From: Edolisoma coerulescens
Taxonomy: Eukaryota; Chordata; Aves; Passeriformes; Campephagidae
Direction of reading: 5' to 3'
Assembly: GCA_013397115.1 (NCBI GenBank)
Contig: VWZW01004691.1
Location: forward strand, 2,390-66,389
Length of the DNA stretch: 64,000 nucleotides
In this document: positions 11,766-23,900 of the stretch, piece after piece
How positions within the stretch are numbered: the first letter of the stretch is position 1
Layout: every line of letters begins with the position of its first letter
Notes under the pieces: generated by a model
What the model was told of the DNA's origin: nothing
Seen by the model: the letters and a program-made list of their open reading frames with translations, nothing else
The model's database searches: none
Translations under genes and position numbers: made by a program

Positions 11766-14700
11766 CAAACATTAAACTGATAAATTGACATGGTAGAAAG
11801 CCAGACTGATGTGCTAGTTTGTGTGCAGAAGCCCTACAGACCAGCCGTGCACCATTTTGGCCCAGACAACAAGCCCTGAGAGCAGGCCTTGCATTAGGGC
11901 ACTTACAGTGTGACCAAGGCAGCCGTCCACACCATACTCTATTTTCCGTTTGGTCTGGGTGGCGTGGGATGCACTGAACAGGTGCCCATGAAAAGCAGGT
12001 AATGCAGAAATATAAATCATTCAAGACTCAATCAAGTAGATTTCTTTAAAAGCCACTTACTCTTCCTTACGGTGTTACTTGTCCCCAAGGAGGGAAGTGG
12101 ACCTTTCTAACAGACTTGCCTTCTCAGCAATCCACTTGATCTGGACTCCAAAGCATGGGCACAAAATCCCTGTCTTCATAACAGTAAAGATCTGAAAGTG
12201 AAGCCAAATCATTTATTGTGCCTCAGTTTGCTAATATCCGTAACCTGTTTAAAACTAAAAATATCTTATATATTTGAAAAATAATATGGTAAAAAGTAAG
12301 AAAACTGAATGCAATTTTATGTCCTCTAAGGAAAAATGTGTTTCTGAAATGACCTTATTTATTATACCAAAAGTGAGAGATTTCTCTTGTCTTTTTGAAG
12401 TGATATTATACTTATTTATAAGTGACATCCCTCTCACTTGCACTTATTTATTGAATGAATAACATTCAGTGTTATTCATCTGTTGAGGGGCTACTGCATA
12501 CTGAGATATGATGTTGTGTTGGTCTCTTATCCTTTTTTCTTTCATCTGATTAACAGCAAATTAAATTTTATATCTTTTATCAGGAGATTAATGATCTCAA
12601 GCTTTGTAAAATTTGCATATGTTTTTCCAAAATCTAGTGGGGAAAAAGAAAATTCCATAGTGCTTTCTTGTGCATGACTTCTTTTTGCTGATAACCCCAG
12701 GACATTTTGAAATTTTTGCAATAATTTTGAGAAGTCATCCATTATAATTTTGAAGCACAAGGTCATTTTCATAAAATGACTAAGAGCTATAAAATAAATT
12801 CGCCTCCTTCCCTCCCTCCAAAAAAACCAAAACACAACAAAATAAAACAAAAAATCAACCCAGAAATCAGCATGGACTGTTGATACAATTCCACTTATAT
12901 AGCATCACTTTTGCTATACTCTTTTTCTTTTTTTTTGCTACGTATGATATAATACACTTTTCTTATTTTAAAAAGTACTTGAATATTGTGTAGAACATGC
13001 AGGTTGCTGCTTGTCTTATCAAAAATGTAGTTTGGATGTGCTACAGTAGTACTTGACATTTGTTATATATCTTGATCTCTTTCAATGTTTCAATGAGAAA
13101 ATGCTGCATACCAAGCTTATTCAGATAACTCAATACTTCTACTCTAATTATTTACTTCCCAGATACACATGCAAGGCTTTCACATATTAATAAGCTGTCA
13201 CATTAAAAAAAAAAAATCAGCAAGTCTTCAAAAAGAAAATAAAATAAGCTGTATTTCTTTGAATGGTTAGTTTGCCAGAAGGAGTGAAACTGAAAACCAA
13301 GGCAGTAGAAAAGATCTCCTGGGTAAGGTCAATGTCACACAACAGCCTTTTCAGAAATTCAGCCAAACTCATTGTAAAACTCATTCATTTTTTTACCACC
13401 TTCTTGTGTTACTACTCTTGGTAGCACCTCCTGATTGTATAAGATGAATGCTAATTTGATTTTTTTCACAGTCAAAATCATGCTACCTGTAATTCCTCTA
13501 TAATTTCAGTCATTTGTTTCCACAATTCAAAAGAGTAAAACTGTGTAACACAATGTCTATTTTATGTATCCGTTTACTTAAAGCAGTAACTATATGTTAG
13601 CTTGTTAATGAATCTCAATATATAGTATGTGGGGGATCAAGAATGATATCCCATTTTCTAGACAGGAAGATAAAGTGGAAAAAATAATTTGAATTCTGAT
13701 CCGAGCCTACAAAAATCAATATAAAAGATTCCGCTTTACGTTCTAAGCGTGACTGTATTTACTGACATAATCATGTGCAAAGACCAGCTGCCATCTCCAG
13801 AGTTCACTAGCCACGTACGCTCCATGATCTATTCAAAGGTTACTGAGGAATGTAGGAGAGGACAGAGGTGCTCTGAATCAATTAGAATTAGCCTTAAAAC
13901 ACATGGTGTTCAAAATAACCAGTTATATTAAAGCCTTCCCTCAAGTAAGTTTTCCCATGCCCTTTTATATAGACTCTTACATTCATCAGGTATTCACATC
14001 ATCTCTAGAATAATTTGCATAACTATCTAATATTTAAGGAGGTATATGATGGCCTCTAGTGGTGCATAACAGCATGTAAATGATGAACTGCTGCTCTGTT
14101 TCCTCAGAGTTTTAAATATAGCATGGTAGAAAAACAAACACGCATTCAAATTGGATCTTCCAAGTTAGGAACAGCAGAATACAGTACACAGCAAATGTAA
14201 ATGGTTCATCACTTTTTGCTTGGTAAGAAAGAAAAAATTCCTGAAGCAAACATGATTACATGAGAATAATTTTAAAGATATTCAAAATCTTTACTCTTTA
14301 ATATTGTCTTCTCTCTCCCAGTCTTTTGATCACTGTACACTGCTAGGCTTTGGCCTGCTGGTACCGCAAGTCACTAATTCTTCGGGAATACTGTGGATAC
14401 TAAATGAGAAAATACATCTGATTTTCCATAGAGAATGTGCTTACACAGTAGATATTTTTTAGCCTGAATAAATCCTTCATGTTAAAAAATACTTTTATCA
14501 TTGTATTAGTGAAATATTTTTTAAAAAGACAGTACTTGATAAATCAAGTCCTAACAATAAAAACACCAAAATAAAATTTTATCATACTAATTTGACCTTA
14601 TTCTTACACATGGCATCTCATAAGCCAGAGAACTGTAAGAAGGCTCACATACAGGTGATAGGATTTACTGCTATACTACAAAGAATAGACATGTAGAAAA

Positions 14701-17700
14701 TTAAACACAAATACATTCTTTAGCAGGTTAAATATTAAACAGGTACCTTTCTGTGTACCTTCTCTTAAATCTATTTGATTTTTGCTTAAATCACTTTGGT
14801 ATTTTAATTTCTACATTGCTTCTTGATTTTGTCTTCACAAATGTTTAGTAAAACTATCAGCACTTATAGGTTGAAGTTTTAGGCTGTAATCCATCCTGCA
14901 GTTTCATGTATCATTGACAAGAATGCCATGGGTATTCATAGATACTAATTTCTTTTTAAGTAGTAGCTCACAATTTCCTGGAAAGTTTTCAAATCATATT
15001 TTTAAAAGTCTTCTAACTGAAAATACACCCATAAACATTTCTATTTAACAGAATTTGAAAGGCAAAGCTACTGATCTCAGTCAGTGGCCTCCACAGATCT
15101 GCTTCAAGTAAATTTTCAGAAACTTAAGTCCTAAGATAGATAATTGCTGTAGCTCATTTCTAAGGAAAATGCAGAGATCAAAGGATACAGTAAGGCCATT
15201 CAAGACAGCTTCTCAATACATCTTTCCCTCTGTTATACAACGTTTTGAAACAGCATCCTTCTTTATCCTAGGCTATCTGCGGACTTAATCCACACATGCT
15301 GTGGACAGAAAGTTAGGGCAGAGAAAGATATTGCAATGATTCTTTTTTTTTTCCTGATTCTGAAAGCCATTTCACAGCTACTGTCAGAGAGATGTAAGCC
15401 TGCAATGTCATAGACACTTTTCCATAATTTCTGCATTTTTGCAAGGGAAGTTGTTTAGGTGCAATCTGACAGCAAGCGAAACTTTTTTCACATCAGAACA
15501 GAAAACTATAGCCAATGAAATGCCTAATCAAATAGTAGGCCATTGATTATTCCTCTTTAGTTTCTTCTAAGTGCAAAGAGTAAAAGTTGAATGATTATCT
15601 CAAATAATTCTGGAAAGTTTTCAAGTATATGCGGTCTTTCAGCTACACCTTTTTTCCTGGCAGTTCCTCACATTTCTCAGGGTCTCATGAATTTTCAGTA
15701 TCTTACTACCTCTTAGCTACAAAAGCTACTTCTGCTACACAGTCCTCCCCTAAGCACTGTATCCCAAGTCTCAGGGTTCATGAACCATGTTTTCCCTGAG
15801 CCAAAGTGGGTCTACCAGATGAAAACCAAGAAATGATCCTTTCACAGAGGGATTTCCTCTCTCACACTCTTTCCTCCTCTGCCTCACAGTCCCTGTGCTC
15901 AGCATCACTACTCTCCTGCTTCTCCCCCTGGGATCTGTATGCCCAACACAGTGTGAAATATTAACTAGATAATGATTTTTATTTCTCTTTCTGGAGATCA
16001 GAGGAGCTACTAAGAAAACCACTGCTATGAAGCAGAATGCAGGGAGCTGTCAGCTGTGGAGCAGCCACCAGCCACTCTCTGTGCAGCGGTGATGTTAATG
16101 TACAATGCTATATCTTAATAGCCATCTCAATTGGCTATTAAAATGCAGCACTGCGCATTAAAATCACTACCCCACTGCTGCAGGAATACTTACCAAAGAT
16201 GCAGTCTCTGAAAATTACCTCTTGGCTCAATGGAATGCTGTCGTGCCAAATGAGCTGTCTCAGCTCCTCTAATTTTCTGCTAAAGAAATAAAACTCTTAC
16301 TGTTTAATTTTAAATATACATGATTATGCTGAATGGCACATCCAGCCAAGACAACACACAGATTGCACAGGTGAACTGCATGCTGTGTCTCAGAATTCAA
16401 TAACAGAAGTGCTCTGAACCTCCTCAAGAAAACTGTGCTAACTTCCAGAGCAGTTATTATTCTCAACTTCTTTAAAGAATGCCTCTTAAAATAATCTGTT
16501 TTCAGGTACTGGAGATGGGAGAACAGGAAAATGTAGTTGGTAGGAGTTTGTTTCTATAAACTTACACGTTATAAGCAAGAGAATTCTGAAAAGGTGGGAT
16601 AAGAGGGATGCTGAAGGCTACAGAATGAACGTCGGGGTTAGAGACGTGAATGGACTACACTCAAAAAGAGGAAGTGGCGAGGCTGATAGACTACATAATA
16701 CAGGGGGAGGATGAAGCTTAAAAAAAAAATTGTGTTCTTTGATCCAAACAGATGGTTTGTGGGATAACTTTGTCTCAGCTTCTAAGTGCATAGATTCAGG
16801 TAAGAATAAGGAAAACCACAGAGGCAAACATAAAAGACAGAATGATGTAGTGAGCTCATGGTGCCCTCCCTGAGTCACAGTAGAAGACGATGAAAAGTCA
16901 AGACAAAAAGTTCTCTCAAATATAGGAAAAATATGTCTCAATTGCATAAGCTTCAAAATGCAGACAGGGTCTCTGTGCTTCAAATAGCTACCATGATGAA
17001 TTAATATGTTCTGAAAGGTAAAAATACACCTGTTTCACAGGCTCGGACATCTTATCTCCTCTTTTACTACACATAACTACTACACATCTTGTGCTGCACA
17101 GTCCCTACCAGATATGTCTGATCTGGTTTGAAGGGTAGAACTAGTCAGGGATATTTGTATGACGTCAAGTTTCTTCAAAGAAAAACTGATCCCTAAACAT
17201 TATGCTTTAAGTATCCTGGGCATCATCAGCTTTGTTTAATCTTTTACCTGGATTCCTGATGTACCTGCCCAAGGGCCAGAGACAACTGCACCTTTTGGTT
17301 TAAGTCAGACATAATTAAGTCTCCCTCAGAGCCAGGGACTCCTGAAGCTGCAGAGCAATAGCCCCAGGGAGTCTGCTAGCAGGGCTGTCCTGCATCTCGA
17401 GTCCTTGACAGAAACAGGCAGCTAGCCCAATGGAGTTGACAATGTCGGCAGTTTCATTACTGGTATCATCTGGGATGCTGACAAGAACATCAGTTTCAAC
17501 TAAAAATTTAAAGGAACAGAAAGTTCTTATTTGTCAGAGAATTCAGATGTGTGATTTCTCAGATTTAGTCTGAAACCAGTACTCCTTGGCCCTCAAAATC
17601 CACACATGTGCAAAGTAGAAACAATTATTTTGACAGCTCTACTGCAAAACTGATCCTTGTTTTCCTTTTTAAGTCTTCCTACAAGAAGAAAAAACTGATC

Positions 17701-18093
17701 GGGCTGTAAAAAAAAAAAAAAAAGCCCAAAAAACCCCACCCAAACAAAACCATATTCTGAGCTTCTTGAACAGATAGGATGATGGTTTATATAATCTGCT
17801 GCTAGAATTTGCAAATATCTCCCATTATAGTTAGGTAAAATTTGGAACATGTTTATGATTAGCTCTTGAATTGAAAAAGCAAAAATACTGCTCTGCTGCA
17901 AAGATCATTTCCCTCTTTTTAGTCTGACATCCTACATCGGTCTCTAGAAACACTATCATATCACGCTGCAGCGACATTTGAGCCTACACAAGAGTGTGGG
18001 AGCAAGCTAAGAGCAAGCAGTTCACAGTGTTCAAATGAAAGAAAAAGATTTAGTCACTAAAAAAGTTCCTTTGATCCTTTAGGATTTTGAACT
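11766..18093. other. non-coding stretch, no gene recognised
   Basis: AT-rich sequence with scattered A-rich or A/C-rich tracts (12817-12862; A runs near 13205-13216, 16719-16728 and 17708-17723). A small inverted repeat lies at 12455-12479. The block at about 16020-16260 and the block at about 17240-17460 have more balanced composition than their flanks; these are candidates for conserved non-coding DNA or for very old unrecognised repeats. The open frames at 16618-16983 and 17593-17901 on the minus strand look like translation of low-complexity sequence. Confidence 0.45.
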
Positions 18094-18205
18094 TCATAGA
18101 ATCATAGAGGTTAGATAGGACATCTGGATGTCATCTGGTCCAAATCCCCTGCTCAAGCAGGGCCACCTAGAGCTGGTTGTCAACAAACTCACTGGGCAGC
18201 ACTTC
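18094..18205 (-). repeat. CR1 LINE, 3' tail fragment (minus strand)
   Basis: Seen: TCATAGAATCATAGAGG at the left end is the reverse complement of the 8-bp CR1 3'-terminal repeat (ATTCTATG). It is followed by GGACATCTGGATGTCATCTG and GTCCAAATCCCCTGCTCAAG, the usual inverted CR1 3' untranslated wording in birds. The element therefore points left, with its 3' end at 18094. Similarity fades after 'ggccacctagagctggttg' around 18185-18205. This is a 5'-truncated copy, the normal outcome of CR1 retrotransposition, and it carries no coding sequence. Confidence 0.92.
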
Positions 18206-19839
18206 TTGCTTCTAATACTTGGTTATCCTTTTCAATCTCACTTGAAATAAAGGTATTTGTTTCTGAATTTAAACTGGGAGGAAAAAATTAAAATACTGCT
18301 CTAAATAGTTTAACAGAAGTTGGGCTGGATTCCACATTACCCAGCACCAAAGCCTGCATGACTTCAGGAAAAGGTGACAGTTGCCATGTATAACAGTGCC
18401 CAGCTGTCAAATGAAAGACCAAATGAGCATCTTCTAAAAGCCTTTAGAATAAAAATAAAATAAATCTCACCTAAAAAGCAGAGTCTCTGAAAAAAGAACA
18501 CTGTGATGCATCATGTCCTCCCCTCCACCTTCTTCTTCCCCCGCTCCAATTGTGCTTTAAATAATCTGAGCCAGTGCTTTATGCAACACCAATAGTAAGC
18601 ACCAGGATGATACTGCACTGGTGACCTTGGATTTTCCAGCCCATTACTCCTGACTGGTCTCCGCAAGAGTGCTACATTGCCACCTGCCACATCACACCTC
18701 CTCCAATGTCGTCAGGAAGTCAAACTCTGCTCGCACTTCCCCGGGTCCCACCCGCGCTCTGTCACGGAGCTTTCTCTGCTGATCTGTGAACAGAGAGTGA
18801 TCCAAGGCTCTCAGTGTGCTCAGGATCCTCCCTCACTCCCTCCCTCCCATGCCTGTGTTTGTCACTTATCTGGTAGGAGGTGCAGAAGAAAAGGGAATAT
18901 AAGCGGAAATATTTCCATTTTCAGCCTGGTTAAAGGAATGTTTCAAAGTAACAGATGCTGCGAGATTTATAAATTGTTCAAAAGACAGTATATATTACAA
19001 TTTTCACAAATTTTTTTGGAAAGAAACATAGATACTTTCAAGGTATAGAGATGCATACATGGTCTGAATGCTTATGTCCAGAAAAAAGGGTCAAATCAAG
19101 GTTTTTGCCATTTGTAGCAATTTTTACATGTGAGCCATATTTGAAGTAATTAGCATAGTTGTTTGCCTTTTTATTTCTACAAAAGCAGATGACAGACTAC
19201 CCAGAGACCCTAAAGAAAAATTGCCTCAGGGGAAGACAAAAGCTGTCAACATCAAGCCACAAAAATCTCTTTGAGGAAGAAAACAAATTCCCAGCAAGAG
19301 AATTGATATGCCTGCTGATGAGATGTTCAAATATGAAACACAGACACTCAGAGGGAGCCTGCTGCAAACACATCCACAGAAGCAACAGAACATTTGGCAA
19401 AAAATTCGGCACTAGAAAAAAATGAATACTGAAAGCAAGCATAAGGATGTGATGGAACTAAGAAATGCTGGCATGTCATACTGAAAAGAAGAGCTGAAGG
19501 AAAAGCAAATATGCCTAGCAAGCTAAATAGAAAAACATGTGCTTTCTGGCAGTCCTGGCTACTACCAGCAGTAGTGATGCTACTTGATTCAAGTGTTAAG
19601 GGAGCATTTTATGTCACACATAAAAATGTGGTAGATGTGTTGATATTAGTGGTTTTTATTGAACAAACACGACAGCAAAACCAAGAAAGGTTTAACAGCC
19701 TGCCCCAGAGAGGTAGCAGAGAATTTTCTGTTCAAAGAGCTTTTTCAATTCCTACAATGAACTTCCACAAAAACGTTTCCCATAGGCATTTTAAATTTTT
19801 TATTTAAATGATCCCATAATCTATTTGATGGTGGAAAAT
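18206..19839. other. non-coding stretch with local CpG cluster
   Basis: Seven CpGs fall in 18662-18766, dense for this AT-rich window; a TATA-like GAATATAAG lies at about 18895. The plus-strand open frame at 18677-19048 spans this block but has no recognisable motif. A second open frame begins at 19189, just after an acceptor-like tract ending GCAG, and runs 78 codons to 19425; its peptide is basic and unrecognised. I cannot show that either is translated. Confidence 0.35.
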
Positions 19840-20920
19840 TGTGCTGGTTTTGCCCAGCCTGGTTTTTGGTAGTGGCAGGGGGCACAGAGGTGGCTTCTGT
19901 GAGAAGCTGATGGAAGCTTCCACCATGTCCAGCAGAGCCAGTACCTGGTGGCTCTGAAGATGAACATGCTGCTGGCCACGCCTGAGCCAATTAGAGGTGA
20001 TGGTAACACCTTTGTGATAACATATTTAAGAAGAAAATCACAACAAAGTGAGGCACACAGTTTTAATTCCAGACAGAGAAGAGGAAGAGGTGAGAACATG
20101 TGAGGGAAACAACATGGCGACACCAAGGTCAGTGGAGAAGGAGGGGGAGGACGTGCTCCAGGCACCGGAGCTGAGATTCCTCTGCAGGCCATGGTGAAGA
20201 CCATGGTAAAGCAGCTGTGCTCCTGCAGCCCATGGGGATCCATGGGGGATGCAGAGATTCACCTGCAGCCCATGGGGGAAGTCCCCACGCCGGAGCGGGT
20301 GGATGCCTGGAGGAGGCTGTGATCCAGTGGGAGTGCTGGTGGAGAGAGAGGGCCCTTGCTTCCAGGCTGGAGCAGCCTGTCCTTGGAGGACTGCACCCTG
20401 TGGAAGAGTGACCCATGCCTCAGCAGTTTTGGGAGGACAGTTTGCCTGTGGGAGGGACTCATGAGCAGCAGTTTTGTGAGAACTGCTGCTCATGAGACTT
20501 GGAGCCATGCTGGAGAAGTTCACAGAGAACTGTGTCCCATGGGTGGGTCCCCATGGCCTCACAGGGGAAGGACTCCTCTCTCTGAGCAGCGGAAGAAAAT
20601 CCCTGGGTGATGAACTGACCAAAACCCCCACGCCCTGTCTCCCTGCACTGTTGGTGGGAAGGAGGGAGGGGGTTGGAGGAAGAATAGATGTTTTTAAGGG
20701 CTTATTTTACTTCTCATTCTCTTCTGGTTTTCTTAGTAATAATTCACTTTGTACCTCTAAGTTGAGCCTGTTTTGCCCTTGGAGTGTTTTCTCCCAGTCC
20801 GCGTCTCAAGTCACGAACCCTTCATTATATTTTTTTCTCCTCTGCCCAGCTGTGGCAGGTGACAATGTCTTTCATGGGTGGACCAATTCAAGGTTTTTTT
20901 CTCCTTTTGGTTAATCTTGT
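19840..20920 (+). mobile_element. ERVL-type solo LTR, degraded
   Basis: Seen: it begins TGTGCTGGTTTTG, the same 13 nt that open the LTR at 63022. A TATA-like TATTTAA lies at 20023-20029. The middle (about 20080-20620) is GC-rich with repeated 'ctgcagcccatgg'-type units near 20184, 20224 and 20261. A degenerate poly-A signal (AATAAT) follows near 20737, then 'tgagcctgttttgccc', and wording before 20840 resembling the usual 3' part. Family knowledge, from memory: this matches a long avian ERVL-class LTR common in songbirds. No internal gag, pol or env sequence flanks it, so it looks like a solo LTR from recombination. The canonical CA end is not readable; the last ~100 nt are degraded, so the right boundary is approximate. 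I could not find a target-site duplication. The large open frames here (minus 20631-20038 and others) are by-products of its GC-rich sequence. Confidence 0.85.
20458..20496. repeat. perfect 16-bp inverted repeat inside the LTR
   Basis: The left arm CTCATGAGCAGCAGTT (20458-20473) is exactly reverse-complementary to AACTGCTGCTCATGAG (20481-20496), with a 7-nt loop. It sits in the transcribed half of the ERVL-type LTR. Confidence 0.95.
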
Positions 20921-23900
20921 CTGAAGATGACATTTCATGAAAGCAGCATTATCTGAGTTATTTAAAACACTATGACCTATGCATTCTCTTAGGATCATAA
21001 TTTGGAACTGTCACCACCTACTAGTATCTTTGGCAGAGTCCCTCAGCATTCCTGTGGACAAATACTTAGGGAGAAGTTGTCATCATATATGCTCCCATGT
21101 CCTAGTGAAGACAGATAAACTTGGTATTGTTCAGAGGTGCATCCCTGAGGAGCCAATCATCTAAGAAAGGAGAAAGTTTCAATTCCTGTTTTGGGATCTT
21201 CAGTTCCCTCTACAGTCACATGGTCCATTGAAAAATGAGAATCAGCAGAGTCCACAAGTAGAAACTTCTATTGGAATATAGGCATCCTGCATATACTTAA
21301 AAAATAAAAATATCCCTCCCCTACTTCTGCCAGCATCAGGGGAGCCACATAAAAAATCCAACTGAACAAACAAAAAACCCCAACAAACCCTCAGTATGCA
21401 TAAGCAATTAATGAAAGCAACAAGGTGTAAAAATACTTAATTCATGTAATTTGATCCCTTTTAGCTGTTTTATAAAGTCATTCTGGCAGAGCTAAGATAA
21501 TAATTTCACTACAGACAATAAGGCAGTCATAAAACAGGGCAGGTAAAGCTATGACAGTAATGAAATTATCTAAGTAAAGCCTATTATCTTCATTAATTTT
21601 CACTCACTTTCTACCACAGTGGGAAGATATTAACTTGCTAATATCTTCTATTCTATTCAAAAAGAAATGCATCCCTTGAGCAAATAAGCTAAATTAATAT
21701 TTTCTTTGTATTAGGGATTATTATTAATAATAATTATCAATTAAATGTGTGCACAAAGTTTCTGGTTGAAGTCTTAGATGCAGAATGTGGTTGATTGCTG
21801 TTTAAGAGAGTATCCCTGTCTGTTACTTTAGAAACTCACAAAGTAAGCACCTTGAAAAAGCCAGATTTTTTTAAATAAAATGCACCAGTAAAAAAAAAAG
21901 CTTGAATTATTTTACTACACCTGTCTATTTCTATAATCTTTTAGATATCCTCAACACTTTTTTTTGCAGTAAAGCATGCAGTACACATAGAATTATCACC
22001 ACCAGTATGTTCCGTTAAACAAACTGAATAATGAGTCTGCTGTACCTAAAGGTACAAGAAATGATTCAAGGTTTTGCTAAGAAATTTTGTCAAACTGTTT
22101 TGACTGGGACTCAAAAAGTAGTTTCAAAAATTAAATAACCAGTAGTCATATTCTTTCTGTGGAAGCTTCAATACACTCATCTGAGAATAAAATGTGAGGA
22201 GATTGATTGAAGTTATTCACTTCATGTTTCGAAACCACTTTTCCAATAAATGGAAAACTTTAGGAGCTAATAGGCACAAATCAAAGATCTAAGCCCATGC
22301 CCTTTCATACTCAGACTAAAAGTGTTGCATATGTGGGATTTTATGAATGAGAGATGTGGATAATAATGAACTGAAAAGATGCAGTGATCTTTGAAAAAAG
22401 TTCTCAGATTTTCATAAAAATCTTTAGAATCCCAGTTTCTTTCATCCTTGTTTCATTATTATACACACCTCTCATTCATTATACTTTTAGTGACTTTCAG
22501 AAGAAATGTATACTTCACTCGCATGAAGCATGTAAAAGAATTTTACTTAGGAGATCACTCAGCAAATTATAGTTTCCCTATAAACTGTAAAATCTGTAAT
22601 ATTACTATAAAAGCTGCTACCCACAGTACTTATAAGACCTACTTTAGGATAGCACAAAAAGCTTATTATTTATATAAACACAAGAGAAAAGAAATACCAA
22701 AAAACCACCATTAAGAACTCTCTTTTCCGTAACTTGTTTAGTAAAATAAATAATGTACTACTCAAAAGTCTCTGTTGAAAAACTTCTCCAGCACCAAAAG
22801 TGGACACCAAAACCTATATATTTAGGAATCAATAGTAGTCAAGGATCATATGCTTCAAGTTTTGTCACTATCTGCAAACCAAAGATACAATCACAGTCAG
22901 AAATTAAAATGACTTTAACTCTTATATTAAAGTACCTGTGTTAACAAGAAATGTAACTATATGAAGGTGAAGTCTCTCATAAGATCTGTCTGCAGTAAAT
23001 GATCACAAAAGTTTATCAAACTCTATATTTGATATACTAAAAAAAATGTCACCAGAGAGTCCTCGTAGATTTAAATTTTTATTTCTATTAAAGATTCCAT
23101 TAAAACATGAAAGTCTTAGAATCAAGATAAATTTCAACTTCAATAACTATAATAAGTCTAAAATCTATCATTCTGAAGCCATATAAAATAACTAACAGAA
23201 TCACAGAAGCCATGAGAGCTATGAACTTGAAGCAAAGCACACATTCAACGGACTCCAGCTGACTAAAGTAGATTTAATTAAACATTAAAAATCCAAACCA
23301 GAATATTAGATATGTCCCTACACATTTTAAATTCATGGCAAAATGCTTTTATTTTTGAACAATTAAAAAACATCTGAATTTCAGCATCTTCAAAACCAAA
23401 AATAGACAACTGGAAGGATATTTTGCAACTGTCTGTAATGTACTAACACTTCCCATACCAATACTACAGATCAAGACTTAATCTGCCTAGAATCTTATTC
23501 ACTGAGATTGGCAGGGGAAAGACAGCAAGCAATGGAAATTACTGTAATGTATCAGAATTTGATTTAAATTGCACTCCAAGTTACATGCATTGCAATTCAA
23601 AACCACATATACCAATGATTATATTCTTCAAAAGAAAAAGCACATAAGAGTGATGACCTTGTTATTCCCATAGAGGGAAACAAAGCACACTATATAGTGC
23701 TCCAAAGATATTCTTGATACCAAGACAACTGAATGCATCAAGCCCTCCTTATAACTTCCAAAGCCACAAATTTTGCATGGCTACAGAGCCCATATGAATA
23801 AATGTACTTTCTCTCAAAGGTTTTGCTACTTTTCACAGTAGGGGCTTGGCTCAATTGTTGCAAGCATTAGACATTGTAACTTAAAGAGTAGAATAAGGGA

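Noticed and set aside
20038..20631. 197-codon minus-strand open frame and several overlapping frames
   Set aside because: They lie within the GC-rich middle of the ERVL-type LTR; several frames on both strands are open at once because stops are rare there, and none shows a protein motif.
21717..21734. 18-bp palindrome
   Set aside because: It is made of ATT/AAT units, so self-complementarity follows from the simple repeat.
23190..23230. AGAATCACAGAAGCC-like wording suggesting a CR1 tail
   Set aside because: Only about 12 nt agree; the flanking CR1 wording is missing.
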